NCBI GenBank assembly: GCA_017433825.1
Contig: JAFRGL010000020.1
Location: 36,803-100,802, forward strand
Reading direction: 5' to 3'
Length of the DNA stretch: 64,000 nucleotides
Source: Eubacterium sp.
Lineage (GTDB): Bacteria; Bacillota; Clostridia; Lachnospirales; Lachnospiraceae
A program made the position numbers and the translations under genes. Positions 6,979 to 15,049 of the stretch are shown one piece after another (positions within the stretch are counted from its first letter, which is position 1; every line of letters begins with the position of its first letter). The notes beneath the pieces are model-generated. The model was not told the DNA's origin. It did no database searches and saw nothing but the letters and a program-made list of their open reading frames with translations.

Positions 6979-8992
6979 GTATAGCTACCTCCCCTTCCGG
7001 CAAAATAAAGGTAAAGATACACCCGGAAGGCTCATTATCTGACAGGGAGATGCTGCCGCCGTGGGCTTCCACGATGGACTTGCACAAAGCCAGGCCAAGA
7101 CCTAGGCTCTTCCTGCTGTCCCTGCCCGCATTCTGTCCGGTGAAGAACATATCAAATACATGCCCCTGCTCTTCCTTTGGGATGCCGGGCCCGTTGTCCG
7201 CCACGTGCACAGCCACAAAGCCGTCTTTCCTCTCATAGGAAATCTGTATGACTGACCCTGCTTCCGTATATTTTACTGCATTATTGATGAGATTGACAAG
7301 CACCTGTACGATAAGCTTCGCATCCATTTTCGCAAAAAGCAGATCATTGTTCCTTTCCACGAAAATCCGGTGTGCCGTGCTGGTGCGGGACACGTGCTTC
7401 AAGGCCTCGTCCACCACGTCCTCCACCAGCTCGCTGGCCAGGTTCATGGTCATCCTGCCGTCCTCAATCCGGGTAACGGACAGGAGGTTTTCCACCAGGT
7501 TGATAAGCCATTCGGAATCATCGTAAATATCCGTGAATATCTGCTGCCTGGTATCCTCGTCCAGCTGCTCATAATGCGACAGCAGGTTGCTGGCATTGCC
7601 GGAAATAGACGTAAGCGGCGTACGCAGGTCGTGGGAAATGGACCTTAACAGGTTCGCCCGCAGCTGTTCGTTCTGGGCCTTTAAGGCCGCCTGTTCCTTC
7701 TCCGAAGCATTCCTTAAGTTTTCCATGGCCAGCGCGCATTCGCCTAAAATAGACATCAGCACGCTGTACTCGAAAGATTCCGGCTGGCGTTCCCGCAGAT
7801 CGATGCCGACCACGCCGTAGACTTTGTCGCTGATGAGTACCGCAAGATACATGGCGTTTGCCTCCGGGAAGCGGTCCGTGCCCGCGCCGGCCCTTCTTTT
7901 GTTATCCAGCACCCACTGGGCCGTATCGTATTCCTTCGTCCCGAAAAACGCAGGGCTTTTCTCCCCGTCATTGACCGGGAAAACATAGCCTTTACCCAGC
8001 GTATTTCCTTCTACGGCATAAAATACCACGTCTGTATTCAAAAGCAGGATAACCTGGTTTGCGGTAATCCTTATGACTTCATTTTCATCCTTCGCCTTCT
8101 GCAGCATCTGGTTGGTATCCAGAAGAACCTTCGTACGGAAGGCCGCGCGGGAGGACTGTCTGGCGTTGTCCTGCAGACGGTTGGCCAGGGTACCGGTGAT
8201 CAGTGACGCCACCAGCATGACCGCAAAGGTGACAGCGTATTCCGTTTCATAGGTGTGGAAGCTGTATTTTGGTTCGATGAAGAAATAGTTGAACAAAAGC
8301 ACGCCCGCCAGGGATCCGATAAAGCTGACCGACAGGCTGGTGGTAAGGGTGGCCGAAATCAGCACGCCCAGGATGTACAGTGTGATAATATTCGCTTCGG
8401 AAAAGCCCAGGTTGGAAAACAGCAGCCCCAGGCAGGTCATGCCTGCCAGCAGCAGCGCCGTTACGAGAAGCTCCCTGCCGGAGGGCAGGATATTCCGGAT
8501 CGGTCCGAAACTCTGGGTCCGGCTTCTCAAGTCAGCCGAGGAATCCGGGATAATGTAGATTTCAATATCCGGAGCGTTGACGATAAGCTGCTCCGTCAGG
8601 TTCGAGCCGCCTCGGAAAGGCTTTTTCTTCTGCGTACTGCGGCCGATAACGATTCTCGTTACGCCGGAGGCTCGGGCAAACTCCGCTATCTGGTAGGGAA
8701 TGTTGTCCCCGATTACCGTGGTAATCGAGGCCCCTTTTCTTTCCGCCAGGCGGATATTTCCGGCAAGCCTGGCCTTGTCTTCCGCAGACATGCTTTCCCT
8801 GTCGGAAGCCTGGACATATACAGCGGTAAATACAGCATGAAAAGCAACCGCAAGTTTTGCGGCTGCTTCTATAATCTTTGCGTTGGAAGGCGAGGAGGAC
8901 AGGCAGACCAGGATATGCTCCTGGTTTTTCTGCCCGATAAGTTCCTCCGTTATCGTCCCGTGCGTATTTTCAGTTAACAATTCATCTGTCAT
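6971..8992 (-). CDS. kdpD: KdpD-like sensor histidine kinase lacking the N-terminal KdpD domain
   Basis: At 673 residues it is about 220 shorter than E. coli KdpD. It starts directly with a UspA-like domain (EHILVCLSSSPSNAKIIE, then GVTRIVIGRS). Four membrane segments of the DUF4118 type follow (about 175-270), then a GAF-like linker, HisKA (LLRSISHDLRTPLTSISG, phospho-His) and an HATPase with VNLINNAVKY and GLGLALCKSI. The P-loop-bearing PF02702 domain is missing and the start MTDELLTEN has a fair ribosome-binding site, so this looks natural rather than truncated. It would sense potassium or cyclic-di-AMP-type signals by its USP and membrane parts; this is inferred from the family. Confidence 0.85.
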   Translation of the reverse strand: MTDELLTENTHGTITEELIGQKNQEHILVCLSSSPSNAKIIEAAAKLAVAFHAVFTAVYVQASDRESMSAEDKARLAGNIRLAERKGASITTVIGDNIPYQIAEFARASGVTRIVIGRSTQKKKPFRGGSNLTEQLIVNAPDIEIYIIPDSSADLRSRTQSFGPIRNILPSGRELLVTALLLAGMTCLGLLFSNLGFSEANIITLYILGVLISATLTTSLSVSFIGSLAGVLLFNYFFIEPKYSFHTYETEYAVTFAVMLVASLITGTLANRLQDNARQSSRAAFRTKVLLDTNQMLQKAKDENEVIRITANQVILLLNTDVVFYAVEGNTLGKGYVFPVNDGEKSPAFFGTKEYDTAQWVLDNKRRAGAGTDRFPEANAMYLAVLISDKVYGVVGIDLRERQPESFEYSVLMSILGECALAMENLRNASEKEQAALKAQNEQLRANLLRSISHDLRTPLTSISGNASNLLSHYEQLDEDTRQQIFTDIYDDSEWLINLVENLLSVTRIEDGRMTMNLASELVEDVVDEALKHVSRTSTAHRIFVERNNDLLFAKMDAKLIVQVLVNLINNAVKYTEAGSVIQISYERKDGFVAVHVADNGPGIPKEEQGHVFDMFFTGQNAGRDSRKSLGLGLALCKSIVEAHGGSISLSDNEPSGCIFTFILPEGEVAIHE

Positions 8993-9012
8993 AATCCATC
9001 ACCGGATTTATT

Positions 9013-9297
9013 TTACAGCTTTCCCGTGCCGGTGGCAACCCTGACGGATACCTGCTGCACATCCTTTCCTCTGGATATTATAACATAAGCCGGCTTTTTT
9101 ATCCTGTTTTCCGGAAGTTTTACCGGTTCTTTTTCTTCTTCCTCTTCTTCATCCGTCTCGACAAGCAGAGGCTCGTCATATTCCTTCAGCACGGCCTTCT
9201 GGTAAGAAGCGATGTAAGGCGTTGCCTTTTTCATTACTATAAAACCTGCAATAAAAAATGCGGCAACCGCGACCAGCAGCAGAATATCTCTTAACAT
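9013..9297 (-). CDS. Small single-pass membrane protein of the potassium operon
   Basis: The frame could start at GTG 9306, but GAGGTG is better placed for the ATG at 9297, giving 94 residues. Residues 4-22 (ILLLVAVAAFFIAGFIV) form one membrane segment. It is followed by an acidic run (TDEEEEEEKEP) and a C-terminal beta-like part ending VSVRVATGTGKL. I do not recognise a family. It lies between the channel gene (73-base gap) and kdpD (20-base gap), all in one direction, so it may modulate the channel or the kinase. Confidence 0.65.
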   Translation of the reverse strand: MLRDILLLVAVAAFFIAGFIVMKKATPYIASYQKAVLKEYDEPLLVETDEEEEEEKEPVKLPENRIKKPAYVIISRGKDVQQVSVRVATGTGKL

Positions 9298-9370
9298 TTC
9301 CTTCACCTCGTATTACTTAAATGCAGCTTCTGCAATTGATAAGTTCTTTGTATATGCAAAATGTCTTTTG

Positions 9371-10708
9371 TTATCCTACGGTAATCTTTTCTGTCGGGCA
9401 GATAAGGGTTTCCTTCTTTTTCTTGGAGACTGCCGCAAAAAGGAGCGTCAGTCCGCCTACCCTGCCGAAATACATCAGGCATATCAGCACCAGCCGGGAA
9501 GCCAGTCCCAGGGAAGGCGTCATGCCCAGGCTTAATCCTACCGTACCGATGGCCGAAGCGGTTTCAAAGAAGCATTCCCCGAAGGGAAGCACCTCTGCCG
9601 CGCTGATGATAAGCGCCCCCAGCACTGAAAAGAAAAGATACATCGTCATGATGGTGGAAGCCTTCTTGACCACGTCGTCCTCTATCCGTCTGCCGAAATA
9701 GGTGGCGTTCTTTTTCTGGTTGAAGGCTGCGGCAATGTTCGCGAAAAGAACCGCTGCCGTGGTGGTCTTCATACCGCCTGCCGTGGACCCCGGCGCGCCG
9801 CCTATCAGCATCAGCACCACCAGTACCGCCCTTCCGGCCCCGCTCATAGCGGAAAGGTTTGCGGTGTTAAAGCCAGCCGTCCTTGGCGTTATGGCCTGGA
9901 AGACGGATTTCATCACCCGTTCCGCCGCGGGCATTCCCGCAAAGTCCCGGAGGAAAAACAGGAGGAAGGGGATGGCTATCAGTATCACCGTGATTGTGAG
10001 AATCACCTTGCTCTGCATACGGTATTTCCGGAACCGGAAACCGTGGGTCCTGACATCATCCCAGGTTAAGAATCCGATACCGCCTACGACAATCAGTACG
10101 CAGATGACGGTAACCACCAGCGGATTATCCGCAAATGAGGTCAGTGAGGAGAATGCACCGGTTTCACTGCCCATGACGTCGAAGCCTGCATTGCAGAAGG
10201 CGGACACCGAATGGAAGACGGACATCCATATGCCTTTCATGCCGAACCGGCTGCAGAAGGCCGGCATCATCACGGCCGCCCCGCCGAATTCCAGTATCAG
10301 GGAAACCTTCAGGATAAAGCCTGTCATCTTGACGATACCGCCCAGCTGCGGCGCTGACAGGGCATCCTGCAGGGTACTTCTCTGCATCAGGCCTATTTTT
10401 TTGCCCGATGCCATGACCAGCAGTATTCCGACGGAGATTACCCCCAGGCCGCCTATCTGTATCAGCACCAGGATGACCGCCTGTCCGAAATACGTCCAGG
10501 TGACGGCGGTATCCCTTACCACGAGCCCGGTCACGCAGACCGCCGACGTGGCGGTAAACAGGGAATCGGAGAATGAAACGCGGGTACCGTCTGCCGAGGC
10601 CGCCGGAAGCATCAAAAGAAGGGCTCCGACAAGGATAACCCCTGCGAAACCGAAGATGATGATCTGGAACGTGCTCAGTTTTCTGGTAAACAGCCTGATC
10701 CGCGACAT
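9371..10708 (-). CDS. ktrB: KtrB/TrkH-type potassium channel subunit
   Basis: The 445-residue protein follows the KtrB plan of four M1-P-M2 repeats. Filter-like loops include SAVCVTGLVV, SAFCNAGFDVMG, GGAPGSTAGGMKTTT and TASAIGTVGLS. It begins MSRIRLFTRKLSTFQ; the ATG at 10708 has AAAGGTGG at good distance, whereas the in-frame GTG at 10717 does not. It forms a dimeric membrane channel for K+ (or Na+-coupled K+) that normally needs a cytosolic KtrA/TrkA ring. No ktrA follows it; the only TrkA gene in the window sits with another TrkH at 25.7-28.5 kb. Instead it heads an operon with a KdpDE-like pair. Confidence 0.9.
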   Translation of the reverse strand: MSRIRLFTRKLSTFQIIIFGFAGVILVGALLLMLPAASADGTRVSFSDSLFTATSAVCVTGLVVRDTAVTWTYFGQAVILVLIQIGGLGVISVGILLVMASGKKIGLMQRSTLQDALSAPQLGGIVKMTGFILKVSLILEFGGAAVMMPAFCSRFGMKGIWMSVFHSVSAFCNAGFDVMGSETGAFSSLTSFADNPLVVTVICVLIVVGGIGFLTWDDVRTHGFRFRKYRMQSKVILTITVILIAIPFLLFFLRDFAGMPAAERVMKSVFQAITPRTAGFNTANLSAMSGAGRAVLVVLMLIGGAPGSTAGGMKTTTAAVLFANIAAAFNQKKNATYFGRRIEDDVVKKASTIMTMYLFFSVLGALIISAAEVLPFGECFFETASAIGTVGLSLGMTPSLGLASRLVLICLMYFGRVGGLTLLFAAVSKKKKETLICPTEKITVG

Positions 10709-10736
10709 TGCATCCACCTTTCCTTTCTATGGTTAA

Positions 10737-10846
10737 ATTGTAAAACAGCAGGAAAAAAAACGGTGTTAAGGTTTGGACTGCCTGTGTTAAGAAGGCATAA
10801 AGCCCGCATTAAGGCCGCATAAAATCCGCATTAAGATTGTATAAAG
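10737..10846 (-). promoter_or_regulatory. KdpE/PhoB-type operator array and ktrB promoter
   Basis: Six heptamers start exactly 11 bp apart at 10785, 10796, 10807, 10818, 10829 and 10840 (plus strand TGTTAAG, CATAAAG, CATTAAG, CATAAAA, CATTAAG, TATAAAG). A further TGTTAAG lies at 10764. On the coding strand they read CTTAATG/CTTTATG. A TACAAT -10 box lies at 10742-10737 with no good -35, so the 10764 copy (CTTAACA) may take its place, as in activator-dependent Pho-type promoters. Confidence 0.75.
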
Positions 10847-10880
10847 AAAAAACGCACAGACATTCACATCCGTGCGTTTT
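10847..10880 (-). terminator. Terminator of rbgA
   Basis: On the minus strand AAAACGCAC and GTGCGTTTT arms enclose the loop, 18 bases after the rbgA stop, followed by TTCTTTATAC. It abuts the operator array. Confidence 0.75.
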
Positions 10881-10898
10881 CGTCAAACACATATATTC

Positions 10899-11747
10899 TT
10901 AATTGTCTTCCGGAAGCTCCAGGGTAATCCTGCCCAACTTCCCGCTGCGGAAATCATCCAGCACCGCATTGGCAGCCTTTTCATAGGAAATCTCCCCGTT
11001 TTTGCCCAGGCAGCCCCTTTTTTCACCAATGGCATAAAGCATCTCATGGGCGGGGAGGCTTTCGTCTGTGCCGTACCGTTCGTAAAGCTTTGCGGGATAG
11101 TTCTTCACACAAAAATCCAGGAACAGAAGACTTAATTCCTCCGTGTTCAGCACCTCATCCTTCACCGATCCGATGAAAGCCAGATTTCTGCCTACGGTTT
11201 CGTCCTCGAATTTCGGCCAGAGGATGCCGGGGGTATCCAGAAGCTCCAGCATTTTGCCCACCTTTATCCACTGCTTTCCCTTGGTTACGCCGGGCTTGTT
11301 GCCGGTTTTGGCGCTGGCCCTTCCGGCGAAGGAATTGATGAAGGTGGATTTGCCTACGTTGGGGATGCCGGCCACCATGGCCCGGATGGGCCGGTTTTTA
11401 ATGCCCCGCTTTTTATCCCGCTCCAGTTTTTCCCTGCAGGCGTCCAGGATAATGCCGTTAATCTGTTTAACAAAAGAACGGCTTCTGGAATCCGCGGCCA
11501 GCACTTTCACATTTCCGGCGGAAAATTTCTCCGCCCACAGCTTGTTGGCCTTCTCGTCTGCCAGGTCCGCTTTATTTAAAAGAACAAGCCGGGCTTTATT
11601 CCTGCCCAGCTCATCAATGTCCGGATTTCTGGAGGAAAGGGGCGCCCGCGCATCCACCAGCTCAATGATGAGGTCAATGAGCTTTATATCTTCGGCCATC
11701 TGCCGCTTGGCCTTCGTCATATGACCCGGATACCATTGAATGTCCAT
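10899..11747 (-). CDS. rbgA: Ribosome biogenesis GTPase RbgA (YlqF)
   Basis: The protein shows the circularly permuted GTPase order. Box G4 (NKADLAD, about residue 58) comes before G1 (GIPNVGKSTFINSF, about 127) and G3 (DTPGILWP, about 172). The start MDIQWYPGHMTKAKR is diagnostic of YlqF and holds the His implicated in catalysis. The C-terminal RNA-binding helical part is complete (282 residues). RbgA helps the late assembly of the 50S subunit, together with proteins such as L16. It follows lepB by 11 bases with an AAGGAGG site. Confidence 0.95.
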   Translation of the reverse strand: MDIQWYPGHMTKAKRQMAEDIKLIDLIIELVDARAPLSSRNPDIDELGRNKARLVLLNKADLADEKANKLWAEKFSAGNVKVLAADSRSRSFVKQINGIILDACREKLERDKKRGIKNRPIRAMVAGIPNVGKSTFINSFAGRASAKTGNKPGVTKGKQWIKVGKMLELLDTPGILWPKFEDETVGRNLAFIGSVKDEVLNTEELSLLFLDFCVKNYPAKLYERYGTDESLPAHEMLYAIGEKRGCLGKNGEISYEKAANAVLDDFRSGKLGRITLELPEDN

Positions 11748-11758
11748 GCCGGCCCTCC

Positions 11759-12346
11759 TTAATGAATCAGTCCGAAATCCGAAAACGGCTTAATCCGAAG
11801 CCAGACCTTGCCCCTGACGGCGGACTTGGAGACCAGTCCGATGCCGGGATGCCGGCTGTCCTCGGAATTGTTCCGGTTGTCCCCCAGCACGAAATACTGG
11901 TTGCCGGAAAGCGTGATGGGCTCCTCCGCCAGGCCGGGGTTTACGATAGTATCATAGCTGCCGTATTCCTCATACGGTTCGCCGTTGATGTAGATGCTTC
12001 CGTCTTTAATCTGGACGGTTTCCCGGGGAAGCCCGATGACCCGGCGGAAAATCACGGCTGCATTGCCGTCCTCCGCTGTGGTAAAGGCGATAATATCCCC
12101 GCGCTTCGGCTCGCCTAAAATGTAGGAGCCGCTGTTTAGGAGCACCTTGTCGCCGTTCATCAGGGTACCTTCCATGGCGGAATCCGGGATGGATTCCATA
12201 TGGCAGAAATAATAGGCGCAGAAAAAAGCCAGGGCAACCACCACTATCAGCTCGATGATAAGGCGGGAGACCTTCCTTGCTTTCTGCTGCCAGACATATT
12301 CCTTCAGATATCCGGGATAACGTTTTTCCGTGCTCCTGGCTGCCAT
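11759..12346 (-). CDS. lepB: Signal peptidase I-like protein with replaced catalytic residues
   Basis: The 195-residue protein has one membrane segment (about 28-48) and the LepB fold: RVIGLPRETV, NQYFVLGDNR and NNSEDSR (box E intact). The two catalytic positions are changed, however. The box B serine, normally directly before M in GSMxPTL, is Ala57 in IPDSAMEGTL (a serine stands one residue earlier). The general-base lysine, normally K in VKRVIGLP, is Arg101 in IFRRVIGLP. Codons at both sites were read from the DNA. It sits in the usual place between rplS and rbgA. It may be inactive or use shifted residues. Confidence 0.8.
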   Translation of the reverse strand: MAARSTEKRYPGYLKEYVWQQKARKVSRLIIELIVVVALAFFCAYYFCHMESIPDSAMEGTLMNGDKVLLNSGSYILGEPKRGDIIAFTTAEDGNAAVIFRRVIGLPRETVQIKDGSIYINGEPYEEYGSYDTIVNPGLAEEPITLSGNQYFVLGDNRNNSEDSRHPGIGLVSKSAVRGKVWLRIKPFSDFGLIH

Positions 12347-12365
12347 TCGTAAGCTTCTCCTTTGA

Positions 12366-12409
12366 CAAAAAATAGAAACAGGCTCCGGGCATTTGCATGT
12401 CGGAGCCTG
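12366..12409 (-). terminator. Terminator between rplS and lepB
   Basis: On the minus strand CAGGCTCCG and CGGAGCCTG arms begin 12 bases after the rplS stop and are followed by TTTCTATTTTTTG. The lepB start lies 33 bases beyond the stem, so lepB is reached by read-through or an internal promoter. Confidence 0.75.
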
Positions 12410-12420
12410 GCAGAATTTGA

Positions 12421-12765
12421 TTATCTGGCTTCTTTAACCTTCGCGGCCTTACCTACTCTCTCTCTTAAGTAGTTCAGTTTCGCGCGTCTTACTTTACCGC
12501 GGCGTACAACTTCCACGTCCACTACGTTGGGGGAATGGATGGGCCAGGTCTTTTCAACGCCGATGCCGTTGGAGGTTTTACGCACCGTAAAGGTTTCACG
12601 GGAGCTTCCGCCCTGCCTCTTGATTACGATGCCTTCGAAAATCTGTACACGTTCCTTCTCGCCTTCTTTGATACGGTTGTGCACTCTTACGGTGTCGCCC
12701 ACGTTGAATTTCGGGGTCTCTGCCTTCAGCTGGGCAGCCTCGATGCTCTTGATAATGTCGTTCAT
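12421..12765 (-). CDS. rplS: Ribosomal protein bL19
   Basis: The 114 residues match bL19: [14 protein letters not shown], then [26 protein letters not shown] and the ending [22 protein letters not shown]. It lies at the 30S-50S interface, contacting 16S rRNA. It has its own promoter at 12852-12880 and a terminator close behind, so its output is insulated from trmD and lepB. Confidence 0.97.
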   Translation of the reverse strand: MNDIIKSIEAAQLKAETPKFNVGDTVRVHNRIKEGEKERVQIFEGIVIKRQGGSSRETFTVRKTSNGIGVEKTWPIHSPNVVDVEVVRRGKVRRAKLNYLRERVGKAAKVKEAR

Positions 12766-12851
12766 CTTTAATCTCTCCTTAATCTATATTTGGATGTTCA
12801 TACCACCGATAAACGTGGAAGCGGACCATCTTTTAAACATAAGCGAATGAT

Positions 12852-12880
12852 ATATTACTACGAAAATGTATGGATTGCAA
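12852..12880 (-). promoter_or_regulatory. Promoter of rplS
   Basis: On the minus strand TTGCAA (12880-12875) and TAATAT (12857-12852) are 17 bp apart. A leader of about 80 nt follows and contains a small CCAC...GTGG hairpin, in the place where some Firmicutes carry an L19 leader. Confidence 0.65.
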
Positions 12881-12911
12881 GGGTTTTTCTTAAGTTTTTT
12901 GAATCTGCACT

Positions 12912-13979
12912 TTACAGACTGTCCATCTGCCGGCGGATTTCCAGGCAGATGCGGCTTACTTCCCCTTCGAAATCCTCTTCTGCGGTATTTTCCGTATAAA
13001 GGACGGCAAAGCCCTTCTTCTCCAGAAAATGCAGGAATGCCTCCCCCGGCTTTTCCGTACCTGAAAGGATCACTGCCGCGGGCGTATCCGTGCCGGAAAT
13101 ATTGCGGAACGCGGTCATGGCACCCGCTTCGTCTTCGATGACGAAAACTGCGAAATCCCGCGCCGTAAATACCCGTTTTGCGCGGATAAGCTTATTCCTG
13201 TTGTAATTTAAAAGCATGCCGTATCTGGAAAGCTTTTCATTTAAGGTTTCCGCAAAAAGCGCCGCGTTTTCCGGACCGTTGAAAACCACATAGGTACTGC
13301 AGATCTTCTCATAAAGATCCGGCCTTCTTTCCCGGGTCCTCTGCACGGACTGCGCGTGGCGCCACTCGGTAATCTTCTTATGATCCCCGGTCAGCAGCAC
13401 GGGCGGTACGGCCTTTTCATGCCAGACCTCAGGCCTTGTATACTGGGGGTACTCCAGAAGATTATCCTGCAGGGATTCGAACTGGGAGGATTCCTCGTTG
13501 TGCAGCACGCCCGGCACAAACCGGGATACCGCATCCATCAGCACCAGGGCTGCCAGTTCGCCGCCGGTGAGCACATAATCCCCGATGGAGATATATTCGT
13601 CCGCAACTTCGGCAAGCACCCTCTCGTCGATGCCTTCATAATGACCGCATAAGAGCACCAGCTCTTCTTCCGCCGCCAGCTCCTCCACCTTTGTCTGGGT
13701 AAGGACCGGGGCTTGCGGCGTCAGATAGATAACCTTCGGACGCCTGCCTTCTTTCATTACGCTTTGCACCGCCCGGTAGACCGGCTCGGCCTCCATGACC
13801 ATGCCCGCGCCGCCGCCGTATGGGTAGTCATCCACCCGGTTATATTTGTTTGCGGAGAAATCCCGGATATTCACCGTATGGACGGTAATATGCCCGGCCT
13901 TAATACCCCTGCCGAAAATACTGGCGGAGGCGGCAGACTGTATCATATCCGGAAACAGTGTGAGCACGTGAAATATCAT
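12912..13979 (-). CDS. trmD: tRNA (guanine37-N1)-methyltransferase TrmD with extra C-terminal domain
   Basis: The first 235 residues are a normal TrmD: MIFHVLTLFPDM, DDYPYGGGAGMV, YLTPQAPVLTQ, LLCGHYEGIDERV, and the knot region YVLTGGELAALVLMDAVSRFVPGVL with the catalytic Asp. The usual end ERRPDLYEKI is followed by about 120 more residues (from STYVVFNGPENAALF to the end). These have alternating beta and alpha character (RDFAVFVIEDEAGAMTAF, PAAVILSGTEKPGEAF) and match no domain I know. TrmD forms m1G37 next to the anticodon and prevents frameshifting. The gene lies between the zinc-ribbon gene and rplS. Confidence 0.92.
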   Translation of the reverse strand: MIFHVLTLFPDMIQSAASASIFGRGIKAGHITVHTVNIRDFSANKYNRVDDYPYGGGAGMVMEAEPVYRAVQSVMKEGRRPKVIYLTPQAPVLTQTKVEELAAEEELVLLCGHYEGIDERVLAEVADEYISIGDYVLTGGELAALVLMDAVSRFVPGVLHNEESSQFESLQDNLLEYPQYTRPEVWHEKAVPPVLLTGDHKKITEWRHAQSVQRTRERRPDLYEKICSTYVVFNGPENAALFAETLNEKLSRYGMLLNYNRNKLIRAKRVFTARDFAVFVIEDEAGAMTAFRNISGTDTPAAVILSGTEKPGEAFLHFLEKKGFAVLYTENTAEEDFEGEVSRICLEIRRQMDSL

Positions 13980-13998
13980 GCGGCCTCTTCCCCTTGTC

Positions 13999-14436
13999 TT
14001 ACTCTTCTTCCTTTTTCTCCTCAGAAGCTGTGGCGCCGCCTCTCATGGCTGCCATAGCGGCCTGTGCCGCTTCCGCAATCTGCTTCCTGCGGTTCATCAG
14101 AATCGGTTTGGTCTGAATCGGGATACCGGCGAATTCTTCCTCGGCAAAGCCTTCAGGCATCTCCAGTGTAATGCCTTTCGGGCCCTTGTATTCCTTCTCC
14201 ACTTCCGGGTCAAGGGAATCGGCCAGCTCCAGGGTGATGCCTTTCGGGCCCTTGTATTCCTTTTCCACCTCCGGGTCGAGGGAATCAGCCAGCTTCAGAT
14301 CATAGTCGATATCGGTATCCGGCTTAATCTTCTCGTTGAATTCCTCAAATTCATAAACGGGAAACTTCGTGCCGCAGGCCGGGCAGAACCGGGCTTCGTC
14401 CACCGTCGCTTTCCCGCATTTACCGCACTTTTTCAT
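13999..14436 (-). CDS. Zinc-ribbon protein with a duplicated 22-residue segment
   Basis: The 145-residue protein starts with a zinc ribbon, CGKCGKATVDEARFCPACG, giving two CxxC pairs. An acidic region follows in which a 22-residue block beginning LADSLDPEVEKEYKGP occurs twice in direct tandem. The C-terminal part is Ala/Met-rich and ends in a run of charged residues. The start overlaps the rimM stop by four bases (ATGA), so it is translationally coupled to rimM. It is not part of the usual rimM-trmD block and I do not recognise a function. Confidence 0.75.
   Translation of the reverse strand: MKKCGKCGKATVDEARFCPACGTKFPVYEFEEFNEKIKPDTDIDYDLKLADSLDPEVEKEYKGPKGITLELADSLDPEVEKEYKGPKGITLEMPEGFAEEEFAGIPIQTKPILMNRRKQIAEAAQAAMAAMRGGATASEEKKEEE
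14161..14292 (-). repeat. Two tandem copies of a 66-bp in-frame repeat
   Basis: Copies at 14161-14226 and 14227-14292 differ at only a few positions, mostly in third codon positions, so the duplication has been kept under protein-level selection for some time. Confidence 0.9.
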
Positions 14437-14963
14437 GATTCTCCTTTTTGCAGGTCCTTTTTATCAGGCAGAAGCCCCGGCAGAAGCTCCACCTGCATGA
14501 TGCCCTGTTCCACATCAACCTGCCTGATGCACTGCCTGATGGCGGGGATCATAAATTCGCCGTAATCGGCGGAATCCACGATGTACACGTCATTGGCGCC
14601 GGTTTCCAGCACGTCTCTGATCTGCCCCAGGACAGTGCCGTTTTCCACCACCTGCATGCCGATAAGGTCTGCGATATAGTATTCGTTTTCCCCCAAGGGC
14701 ACCGCGTCCGCGTGCTCCACATACAGGTTTTTCCCTTTTACCGCCTCCGCGTCCTCCACGGTATCGAAGCCTTCGAATTTCGCGATGACGAACTGCTTGA
14801 AGAACCGCACGCCCATAATCTTACGCGGCATGTATTCTTCCCCCAGGTAAACCTTCGACAGCTTTTTAAACCGTTTCGCGTCGTCGGTGGTGGGATAAAT
14901 CTTGAACTCACCCTTCAGTCCGTGGGTGGAGGTAATGACGCCCACCTTCAGATATTTTTCCAT
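14433..14963 (-). CDS. rimM: Ribosome maturation factor RimM
   Basis: The 176-residue protein begins MEKYLKVGVITSTHGLKGEFKIYPTTD, the RimM N-terminal barrel. The linker NEYYIADLIGMQVV and the PRC-barrel with LGQIRDVLETGANDVYIV, then EFMIPAIRQCIRQVD, follow. RimM binds uS19 and helps mature the 30S head. It is coupled downstream to the zinc-ribbon gene and follows khpA by 86 bases. Confidence 0.95.
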   Translation of the reverse strand: MEKYLKVGVITSTHGLKGEFKIYPTTDDAKRFKKLSKVYLGEEYMPRKIMGVRFFKQFVIAKFEGFDTVEDAEAVKGKNLYVEHADAVPLGENEYYIADLIGMQVVENGTVLGQIRDVLETGANDVYIVDSADYGEFMIPAIRQCIRQVDVEQGIMQVELLPGLLPDKKDLQKGES

Positions 14964-15049
14964 CCTGCCTCTTTCCTTTAAGACGAAAGAAACTTCTTCC
15001 CAACACGGTTAACAGCCAGAAAAGCGTATGCCCCTCTGGCTGATAACAA

